Shown here: in pieces, positions 12,846 through 20,963 of the stretch | How positions within the stretch are numbered: position 1 is the first letter of the stretch | Layout of the letters: the number at the start of each line of letters is the position of its first letter | Source of the DNA: Opisthorchis felineus | Lineage: Eukaryota > Platyhelminthes > Trematoda > Opisthorchiida > Opisthorchiidae | Reading direction: 5' to 3' | Assembly (NCBI GenBank): GCA_004794785.1 | Contig: SJOL01006595.1 | Span: 208,601-272,600, forward strand | DNA: 64,000 nucleotides | Position numbers and translations under genes: made by a program | Notes under the pieces: model-generated | Told to the model about the DNA's origin: nothing | The model's database searches: none | Seen by the model: only the letters and a program-made list of their open reading frames with translations

Positions 12846-12969
12846 AATCACAACCCCAATGCGCAGAATTCGTCCATGTAGCCCCCGGAAGGAGTTTGGA
12901 AACAGCCCAGACTTTCGAGTTTCATGTAGGATAAGCTTGCCCCATTTGGTGAAAGTGAGATTTCCGTCA
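12846..12969 (-). CDS. Ionotropic glutamate receptor exon: linker into S1
   Basis: This exon codes for the linker between the amino-terminal domain and the ligand-binding domain plus the first strand of S1. The donor is clear (ATT|GTAAGT at 12840-12845). The peptide has DGNLTFTKWGKLILHE, then about ten residues rich in Phe/Pro/Ser, then LHGRILRIGVVI, which is the (l)xgrxLrVvTi strand that starts S1. It leaves in phase 0, matching exon 8886-8995. The acceptor is ambiguous. I chose ATCAG| after 12969 because the resulting phase 2 agrees with the proposed donor of exon 19623-19713. A CAGCAG site seven bases upstream (exon edge 12976) would also keep the frame open. The frame extends much further upstream, to about 13181, but without resemblance to the family. 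Confidence 0.75.
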
Positions 12970-14354
12970 CTGATTACTGCTGTCGGAATAAATTGTGTGG
13001 ATTTCTGTTGGTTTCTGTTGATTTCTGTTGTTGTCGCATAGAAGATTAGTTGTTGATTAACCTTCGAATTCTTTATTCGCTGGGGATGAAACGGGGATAG
13101 TGATAGGATGCAAATGATGTGATTGAGCTTTACCTTAGCATACAAGAACCTACAAGTCATCATAGGTCCTGCTAGAGTCATTTTTGCTGTGACGCGAAAA
13201 CTTTAAAAATCATTTTTGTAGAATTAGTAGCTCATGCAGTGCAGGGTCCTAACATGACAATATAAGCTACCAATAGTACTGCGTACCTGAATAGGCTGTA
13301 TCTATTAATATGTGTCGTAGATTATATGCACACCAGTTTACTCACATGTTTTGTAGTAAGAAATTTGTGGTAAGGTGGTAAATTCATTTTCAAGATTTTT
13401 AATAAACCAACAGCACCGTTACAGTCGTAACACAACGTACTTGAAGAAATGGAGTAATGGAAAGGACATATCTGGCAATAGAAATGGATCACTTGATTAT
13501 TACAAAGGGATAAAAATATCGTTATTGGTAACTTCCGAGAGTTTGTGTTCATTTAGCTTTGGTCACATGTTCACGGGCTTTTTTGCACAAAGGTGCTTAG
13601 TTTTGAAGTTGGTTGTCACATCCGTTATTTCGGAACCCATCCTCTTGTCAAATAACTGCTGTCTCATTAGAAAGCACTACACCCGAAAATGTTATCTAGA
13701 TTTTAGTTGTTTTAAAGGCGGCAAAAATGCGCAATCAGTTTGTCAGTGCGATTCATAAGACTGACTTTTATTTTAATAGCTGTTCTGGGAAATAGTTCAA
13801 GGAATATTATGATCGAAAGTAGACGCATACACTACTTATGGTGGTCAGGGACGCGGCACAAACTATGTTTGGTCTTTCTCAGTATTACCATAGCTGCATG
13901 AACAAAATCACAGTATCTGTAGTGGCAGCACGTTTTATCAAATAAGTAGAAACATTAATGCACCTCTAGAGAACTGTCATCCGGTTTCTACAAAATGGTA
14001 CTTCACAGTAACTGTTTCGAAAGTTTTCATTCCTTTACTCTTAAGTTTGAAATGAATAGATGATGTTATAATTCATCTTGTGTATACCAACATGTGACTG
14101 CCCCCCGCCATGGTTTCACTGAGAAAAATGAGTCAAAGAATCGAGAGATTCAGTTGGGTTCTAGGTGAGTCCCCTGCAAAATCAAATTGGTTTGCAAATG
14201 AGTGTATTTCGCTAATTTCGTGCAATTTGGGTTCAAGTAGAACGTACGGTTGACGGAAACTTAGGGAATGTGCCTACGTGATGGGCCCCAAGAAGGGAGA
14301 AACCCGTCGTGGGCTGTCGAATGATTTTCAGCAACCTTATGAGTATTGTATTAC
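12970..14354. other. Intron sequence upstream of the retrotransposon
   Basis: Part of the large receptor intron. It includes a 127-codon plus-strand frame (13375-13758) without similarity that I can name. No other structure was noted apart from the tandem units at 12999-13030. Confidence 0.4.
12999..13030. repeat. Three tandem 10-11-nt units near a splice acceptor
   Basis: Three near-identical copies of (g)atttctgttg / gtttctgttg in a row on the plus strand. On the gene strand they read CAACAGAAA…, beginning about 30 nt upstream of the acceptor of exon 12846-12969. Each copy supplies a CAG. Confidence 0.75.
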
Positions 14355-14428
14355 GTCGGCGTGCTGAACCACCTGCTCCTGGTGCCGACTGGGTCGTCCG
14401 AACGTTAGTCTGGGTGAGCTAAGAGTAC
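14355..14428 (+). ncRNA. HDV-like self-cleaving ribozyme fold at the 5' end of the retrotransposon
   Basis: The sequence can form the nested double pseudoknot. P1: GTCGGC 14355-14360 with GCCGAC 14384-14389. P2: GTGCT 14361-14365 with AGTAC 14424-14428 (one G-U). P3: ACCA 14368-14371 with TGGT 14380-14383, closing an 8-nt loop CCTGCTCC. P4: TCGTCCGA 14394-14401 with TC(T)GGGTGA 14409-14417 (two G-U pairs and one bulge). The J4/2 strand is GCTAAG 14418-14423, whose C (14419) would be the catalytic cytosine. L3 offers CC for the two-pair P1.1 with GG after P1. R2 elements are known to carry HDV-like ribozymes that release their 5' end. Self-cleavage would occur just 5' of G14355. The P1 of 6 rather than 7 pairs is slightly short. 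Confidence 0.65.
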
Positions 14429-14499
14429 AGAAACTCTAGACAGAGCTAGTCACCCCGTTTGGCTTTAATGTGCTGGTTACTTTCGACAGTATACCATAC

Positions 14500-14745
14500 C
14501 AGTCATCTGGAGCCTCCGCATCAGTTCCAACCAGCACAAAGGAGAAACTGGTGGGGCTCACGTGTGAGGAATGTGGCAAGTGCTGCAAATCAAAAGTTAG
14601 CTTGGTAGTCCACCATCGAGTTCACGTCCATGAAAATGTTGGCACGAACGTGGTCGCGTAGTTAGCCTGCACTGATTGTTCTCGACATTTTCGGACGAAG
14701 ATTGACCGGAGTAAACACCGCCGGCACACACACCCAACCCAGAAT
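14500..14745 (+). pseudogene. R2-type ORF fragment: two C2H2 zinc fingers
   Basis: One reading frame holds two zinc fingers. The first, 14563-14625, has spacing C-x2-C-x12-H-x3-H (begins CEECGKCCKSK). The second, 14668-14733, has C-x2-C-x12-H-x4-H (begins CTDCSRHFRTK). A stop codon TAG at 14659-14661 separates them in the same frame. R2-clade proteins start with one to three such fingers, used for DNA target recognition. Both fingers keep all zinc ligands, so decay is recent or the domain was the last to be damaged. Confidence 0.75.
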
Positions 14746-14868
14746 AATGCAGATAAGCTTGGTCGAGTGAAGAATTTCGGTGGTCCCAACAAGAATCACA
14801 CTCACTGTAGCGCCTGGCTAATAATTTATATCCGTCTTGTGACACGCAAACTGTGCTTTTAGCGAGAT

Positions 14869-15599
14869 ATGAGCAACATTTTCCTGCTTGATTGGCCATC
14901 AGCGTCAAAACCATGTTACGTGTGCTTAACTAGCAATCATCATTTGATGGTCCTGACCAAACCACCGGTCAAACAGCGGCCTACTTGTGAGAAGCCGATG
15001 ACTATAGCGTCTGGTTTAAACAAATCGTGGATTGCGCCGTGTCACTCTTGGAATCCCATGCTGGCAGTTCGCTTGCTAAGGTTGACCTTGTGGCATTTGT
15101 CCGACGGTTGCAGTCTGGCATCATGACACCAGAGCAAGTCCTGTCACTTCTGGACATCCAAGCCCCCAAGACACTTTCACACACCTGGAAAACTGTATTC
15201 CGACGCCGTCGTTAGCTAGCCCATTGGATGCCGGCCAACCGAAAGCAGATCTACCGAGCCGCCTTCCAGACCCTATGCCTCCAAAGACGGGAAGATGCAG
15301 CGCCTGCTGTACTCGATGGGTCATGGAAATATCTATACAAAGGTAACTGTGGCCTACCCCTGGACGCCCAGCCGCAGTGGAAACAGGTGCTCTCAGCTCC
15401 AAAATACGTGGGTAGCCGGCCAAGTAGCTTAGTAGTACCATCCGACTGGAGTTTGATTGAGCCAATTACAGGTGAGGAAGTCGGCCGTAAGATCCGTTTA
15501 ATGGGCAATTGGTCCCCAGTTCTGGCCAAGCTCACGCCCAGGATGCTCCGTTGGTTCAATGCCAACACACTCGCTGGGTACTTCAACTCACTCTTATAA
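14869..15599 (+). pseudogene. R2-type ORF fragment between zinc fingers and reverse transcriptase
   Basis: Frame-broken coding remnant. A stretch ending LSLLDIQAPKTLSHTWKTV (to 15215) precedes a frame containing RKQIYRAAFQTL and AAPAVLDGSW (15228-15599). R2-type proteins have an RR..Y...Q.L …VLDG.W block N-terminal to the reverse transcriptase. The second part then runs into a stop at 15597-15599. A Myb-like DNA-binding segment expected here was not recognised. Confidence 0.6.
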
Positions 15600-16440
15600 T
15601 CTGGGAGTTGTCCGCCACATCTCTGTCATGCTCGTATTACTCTAGTTCCGAATGTCCCAAGTCCGACTTCACCGGACTAACCGAGACCGATCTCTGTGTC
15701 ATCCATTCTTGTCCGATGCTTTCATAAGGTTCTTGCTGATCGCTGCAGCCGTGGGTTGCAACTGCCCTTACTCCAGTCTGCATTTCTAAATCAAGACGGT
15801 TGTTTGGAAGCTACACCGCTGTTACACGTTCTGCTTCGTCACTCTTGAGCGACTTCTTCTAATCTCAACTTGTCGTTTGTTGTATCTCGAGAGAGTTTGA
15901 ATCGGTTTCGCATGACACAATCATCAGATCTTCCGAGGATTTTGGAGCACCGTCACATCTAGTTCGATATATCACACAGTCTTATGAGAATGCCGTAGCA
16001 GTTTTCTCTACTTCCGAGGTTCACTGTCATAGAGGTGTGAGACAAGGAGATCCACTCTTCCCATTATTGTTCATCATGACAATGGATGAGGTTCTCGGAT
16101 TGTCGATGCCGCAACTAGAATACTGGTTCAGTAGCACCTTAGTAGATGGTTTTGCATTTGCTGACGACTGGGTTGTGTGTGCAGAAAGTTAGGATCACCT
16201 TAAAGGGAAGCTTGAAGCTGCTGCGGTTGTGTTGGGAAGACATGGTATGAAGCTCAACGCCCAAAAGACGAAATCGATGGTGATTTGTGGGGGCAGGAGA
16301 CATAGAGCGACAGCGGTCTCAATCAAACCATTTTGAATTGCTTTGGAACTCTTCACTCCTCTGGATCCGACAGACACCGTGACATATCTGGGCAGCCCTT
16401 TTACTTTCAACGGGAAAGTAGTCGTAGATACTCCGGCGAG
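15600..16440 (+). pseudogene. R2-type reverse transcriptase remnant
   Basis: Two frames carry the motifs in family order. Frame one (about 15620-15848) has RITLVPN, then PRPISVSSILVRCFHKVLAD, then QSAFLNQDGCLEATPLLHVL. These are the TxLIPK, RPIsvxsxxxRxfHKxLA and QxxFxxxDGCxEN blocks. Frame two (from about 15885) has REFESVSHDTI, then GAPSHLVRYITQSYENAV, GVRQGDPL (from 16034), GFAFADDWVVCAES, KLNAQKTKSM and TVTYLGSPF. The FADD catalytic pair is intact. In motif A the expected aspartate appears replaced, the frame reading Cys-Cys-Ile-Ser before REFES. Stops: 15678, 15846, 16190, 16334. Confidence 0.85.
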
Positions 16441-16933
16441 CCGGAGAGCTTGGTTCATATTTTGCAGTCCCGGTGGATCACGCATAATGCTAGATGTGCT
16501 CGTTGCACTGGAATTCGCGAAACATCTCCGTCGTCTGGGATACACCGTATTCCAGGAGTTGAGAGCACCTACGTCGACGTCTTCAACCAAGCCTGACCTA
16601 GTCACTCTTCGGGGGCGCCGAGCAACTGTGACAGAAGTAAGCATCGTCTCCAATAGGCGCGGAATGAATGTGTGGAAAGAGAAGAAGCAGAAGTATGATG
16701 CTGATGAATATTCTCTCCCCATAATCTCAGCCCTACGTTCAATCGATTTTAATGTTGACTTTTTGGTTCACCAACCGATAATTATTTCCTATCAAGGGAT
16801 CTGCTATCCTCAGTCCGCCAAGGTTGTTATTGGACTGAGACTTTCTAAGACTATAGTCAGTGACTTGTGTTTGCTTGCCATTGTGAGCGCTCTGCCTACT
16901 TATGACACCTTTATGCGTGGTATTTGGTGTTGA
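16441..16933 (+). pseudogene. R2-type restriction-like endonuclease remnant
   Basis: Open to the terminal TGA at 16931-16933. It contains EFAKHLRRLGYTVFQELR, then KPDLVTLRGRRATVTEVSIV, then KKQKYD. These are the conserved parts of the restriction-like endonuclease of R2-type elements: the PD motif, the second acidic residue 13 positions later (Glu here, usually Asp) and K..KY. The segment joining reverse transcriptase to endonuclease is much shorter than normal and lacks the C-x2-C…H…C knuckle, so an in-frame deletion after YLG is likely. The same bases read on the minus strand give a 175-codon open frame, a shadow of this domain. Confidence 0.8.
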
Positions 16934-19622
16934 GTGTACATTTTTGCCATTGAATCTCACACGAGATCCAGTATGACGGACACTTCGTGCCTGATGTGCG
17001 AGTCTTGACTGTGCTAGCGCTTACCGCGCCTTGAATAGCATTCAGCATTGTTGGTCTTCACTCGCCTGTTTCCATATCACACATTCTTACATACGTTAGG
17101 ATTCATTTTATCTGACCGGAACTGACCGGAATTCGAATGGGATGCTTCCATCATTTTACCTAATGTTCTCCTGTAACCCTTCCGCATCCATCGCTTGCAT
17201 TTACTTTTTATGTCTGTGAACATGCTCTTCAAAAATATACGATAAATAACGTAGTTGGCTATTCAGAATTGAGGAGAGAATCAGTGTGTACAACCGTCAT
17301 ACTTTGCATCCACTGCACTGGTTCGCTGAAGAATTCCAACGGAATGGCCTATACTAAGACGATACGTATGACGTCCCCATTGGAGTACGTAAACGATCCC
17401 CTCTGTACATACGGCATCTTTACTCAGGAGAGCGACTTCAAGGTGGGATGTATTTGCAAACAATGTTCAACGAGCACGTGACGTAAGATTCGTGGTTCTG
17501 ATACGAGGGATCAGCTGATCATCTCGCTGTAGTCTTTTCCTTGATGAAGTGTGGGGTGGCTTCCTGGAAAACCTTCCACAGTTTAATTATAAAAGTAACC
17601 CAACTTTGACAGGCATAACAAGCGTAGATGAATTTATTTCGGTGTGTGAGTCTGGATGGAGGTGTGACGATATCTTAAATCATTTGAGGCATCGGTCGAT
17701 TCTGTCGCCCTACGGATTATATTCTATCCGCCGCTTATTCATGGAAGAGGTAAAAGGTTCACAGCTACCTGTTTCGCGGTATTTGTTTGAGCATTTCGGC
17801 TATTCTCAGCCGGTAAATGATGGACGATTGTGGCGTGGTTCTATGAAACTAAATATCATCTCATTCGTCCGCCCTGAACACTACACTCATAATGGTCATA
17901 AGTAGTGTTATATTAGTATTGAAATAAAGGTAACCTTGGACCGTCACCGGAGATGTACTGGCCTAATTAGGACATTGAATAAACGCTGAATCGTTCACGA
18001 CTATACGCTTGCTTGGCTGTTCCCATCCTGAACATTTGGCCTGTTTCTGGTTAGGATAATAGTATTAGCTGATTATGTAGACGACAGTGTTTTCGCTACT
18101 TTACCAGTCAGCCGAATCGACTGACTATCCACAAATGCCTCGATCAGTTGGCGTTTAATCTTCTGAGCACTCCTGTTTTGATATACTGGTTGATCCCTGG
18201 CGATATATGCCTATGCTCGTTGGTCACAGTTTAGGGTGACGTGACATTCCAAAGTAGTCGACTGATGTCGTTGGTGCACACAGAATAGAAAAGCAGTGAT
18301 TTGATCCGGTGTCGATGCTTTACTAGTACAGAAGACAAGCGCTGCTTCACATTGACGTTTCCCTAAATCCTTAATGCTCAACTTGCCATCAACCAGAGGA
18401 AGACCTCGTTGATTCTCCAGCAAGGACTAGTAAACTGTTAGACTCATTTAATTCAGCTGGCTTTCTTTTTTCCGTCCGTGAGGTAGCTGCACCTTTTAGT
18501 CTTATTTTAAATACATTTCCGTTTTAGTCTCTCTAGAACTTCTGAGGAAAATGTGAAAATCATTGTATCTTGCGTAGTTTAAATCGTTTTCATAAGTTCC
18601 TTTTGTCTGAATTTGGTTAATGTGGCACATGTTTCTCTGCAAATTATCCCGCAATTTAGCTACAGTTTTCATTAAAATTCGAACTCAGAAGTGTTTTTGA
18701 ATGGATATAAACACCTATGTAGTTCGCATTGAATATCATATGGAATACTAAGGTACAGGAAATGTCGTCTTGGTTATCACGTACTGCGGTCATTGTATCG
18801 CGTATCTTCACCCCTGCGGAGAACAAGGTAGGCTTGTCCGTAGTACAGCGAATGTTCTTGGATGCGAACAAGTGATGATATTGCCTTCTGATGTCAACGT
18901 AAGCCCTAGTGCTCTCGAACACCAAAAATGCGATGGACATCATTCGCTCCTAGGAAAAAGGTAAAATGCATGGGCGGGGTTAATTCTCGAAAAATTAACA
19001 CCTACGTGTTTGCAATTCCCTGTGAGACACCCGTTTAGGCAACATGAAAATTATGCTTTGATATCTACGTGATAGCCAGCACTGTGGTAAGGTATTCTTA
19101 AGAGCCTGTGTAAGAGTGTTCTTTCGGTAAATATATTTGATAGCTCAGCTACCTTACCAAGTGAAACATTAAGCGGAATTTGTGCAGCACATTCAGTTGA
19201 AGACCATAAGGAAGCTATTCGTCTTGGTTTCAGCTGAGTCCACTTCAACTAATAACTTGATTTCCTAGTGAAGGCAGTCATCAAATGCTTGTTCAAGTAC
19301 AGTGTAGAGTTGAAAGTTATTCTGGAAAGACACCTACTTGATGAGTCTTAAGGACAGAATATGAGGTACTGAACTGTTAGAGGCTTTTCAGCAATGTTAC
19401 GGGTAATGTGGTTTGGCAAGAAAATGAAGGTAGGTTGTCCAACTCCTTATTTAAATCTCCAGATTACTCAGATTTTTGGCTTTTCTTATTCTCAGGGCAA
19501 AATGCTGAGTAGTAGGATGACTGTGTATAAATGAACCTAGGAATCCATCCCTCGAAATCACCAGAATAAATCTTTTAAAACCTAGGAAAAGCAAATGCCT
19601 TAATAAGGAGGAACTAGCTTGC
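16934..19622. other. Retrotransposon 3' flank and intron remainder
   Basis: No gene identified. A plus-strand frame at 17549-17905 (118 codons, contains SGWRCDDILNHLRHRSILSP) has no family I can name. At about 18055-18110 a short frame reads RIIVLADYVDDSVF. This resembles the catalytic YxDD box of a reverse transcriptase and could be a scrap of a second retroelement, but stops follow directly. Confidence 0.35.
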
Positions 19623-19713
19623 CTGCAGACTATCAGTGAGCCTACCGTATAAGATTTCAACGTTCCGTCAGCATTAGACATCGAATTTAGCCAAAATGAG
19701 AAGGGCAATTTTT
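19623..19713 (-). CDS. Probable ionotropic glutamate receptor exon: end of amino-terminal domain
   Basis: Strong acceptor …ttaacttttgcacag at 19714 upward. The peptide KLPFSFWLNSMSNADG continues TLKSYTVGSLIVC. This fits the segment of amino-terminal domains that reads (v)xFd..G.r..y.l.++l before the linker. Two donors are possible. ACG|GTAGGC at 19640-19645 ends in phase 0, which does not join to the next exon. CAG|GCAAGC at 19617-19622 is a good match to the GC-AG donor consensus and ends in phase 2, which joins to 12846-12969 (Cys-Ser-Asp-Gly). I used the second. The incoming phase is 1, while exon 20643-20963 ends in phase 0, so one short exon of length 1 mod 3 should lie between 19714 and 20642. 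I did not find it. Confidence 0.5.
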
Positions 19714-20642
19714 CTGTGCAAAAGTTAACACAACAGTCAGCCCAGCAGATCACTACAATTTTGGTTTGTTACGGGCACCGCAGTTCATTAACTGGATTGT
19801 CCTAAGCAGGCAACAAGTGATACATTCGACAGGGCGATATTATCAAAATTTTCTTCAGTTAGTCTCCGATTTTCTTTCAACAATCAAAGCCAAAAAATGT
19901 AGTGCGCGAATAATATTTGTGAAGTGAACTACAGGAAAGAGGAAGTCTTATATGACTTTACCGCCCTCAATTATTGCGATTGCGTTGGCTCATCAGGGCA
20001 GTTTAGTGAAATAGATCATAATCGCAGTGAATGCTCACTGCGTGATTGGCTGTTGGGGCCTTAGATCACCTCCCCGATGAAGCTAGTGCCACCTCTTTTA
20101 CAAAGGAGATGTACGACTATGTGCCTGAAAATCATTGGGAATCAAGTTTTCTGACTTTCAGACGAGCCATTCTTGACTTTATGAATATAGCTGCACAGTT
20201 CGGGGATTCTATAGCTGACGCACTACTACTACTCGGATGATGAAGAAAGCTTACCAACAATGTATAATTTAGTATGTACTGCTAAATAATTCCGGCTGCT
20301 CTTAACTAGCCTGCTTCTGGGCTGTAAATAATGCTTAATCCGTTACCGAATAAGGTATCATTCATGCTGTTAATGACAATCTTCACATGGTCGTGGAGCC
20401 GGGAAATAATTATGTGGGCATCGTATGATCTACGCTGATTAGTGCACTGAATTAGACCACTTCAGCTGGGAAGCATCAGAACATGCATTACTTTTCGTTT
20501 TTATAGAATAAAAGCATGAGAAGCTCCAAAAACTAATCTGTGATGTGGGTAGCCAAAAATGCGCTACAAAATTACCGCACTGAATAAACTGCTATATTTG
20601 TAAAGTTGATGGTAAGACCGGTTTTATTGTTTCACTACTTAC

Positions 20643-20963
20643 CGGGTATTGTTCCGTTGTATGTCTGATTAGATCCATGGGGAACTCGGTCTTGTTGGAT
20701 ATGAACTCCATTGCACCGGACAGAGTTTGAATCGGCGGAAGCCACCTTAGAACGGCCACGTTTGGTTTCCAGGACTTGTCGACTGGGAGCTCAACGGGAG
20801 ATTGTAAATGTTGTAACAGGGGTGCCACATCAGTTTGCTCAGCCAGCACCCAGAAAAAATCTTCATTCATTAACTCATAGTCATTTATCTGCAACGCAGT
20901 AATTAAAATCACGAGAAATGTGTTTTGTTGCCTAATTCCGTTGTCCGAATTTGGAAGAAATGT
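20643..20963 (-). CDS. Ionotropic glutamate receptor exon: second lobe of amino-terminal domain
   Basis: This 321-nt exon of 107 codons has a perfect donor CCG|GTAAGT at 20637-20642. The chosen acceptor …ctaatgtag at 20964 upward gives phase 0, which matches the donor of exon 25683-25768. The core peptide is TFLVILITALQINDYELMN then EDFFWVLAEQTDVAPLLQHL. This is the (f)il.xAl..gm...yy(h/w)(i/v)…D pattern of the periplasmic-binding-like amino-terminal domain. It goes on to VAVLRWLPP and an acidic/aromatic stretch ending TTEQYP. The domain governs subunit assembly outside the cell. Other acceptors inside the same open frame exist (after 20920 and after 20888), but they break phase with the upstream exon or remove the helix ILITAL. 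Confidence 0.75.

Larger units (their letters stand above)
14355..16933 (+). mobile_element. Decayed R2-superclade non-LTR retrotransposon
   Basis: On the strand opposite to the host receptor gene. In order it shows an HDV-like ribozyme fold (14355-14428), two C2H2 zinc fingers, a block with VLDGSW, reverse-transcriptase motifs, and a C-terminal restriction-like endonuclease ending at the stop 16931-16933. This order is diagnostic of R2-type elements, which use a restriction-like rather than an APE endonuclease. It is inactive: there are in-frame stops (TAG 14659, TAA 15678, TGA 15846, TAG 16190, TGA 16334) and at least two frame changes between 14733 and 15890. At about 2.6 kb it is shorter than intact R2 elements (about 3.5 kb or more). 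The part between YLG and the endonuclease (thumb and CCHC knuckle) looks deleted. The 3' untranslated end is not resolved, but may extend to about 17250. It is not in rDNA, so it is either a member of a related clade with another target or an off-target insertion. Confidence 0.83.

Noticed and set aside
16195..16722. 175-codon minus-strand open frame
   Set aside because: Shadow of the reverse transcriptase/endonuclease coding region of the R2-type element on the plus strand.
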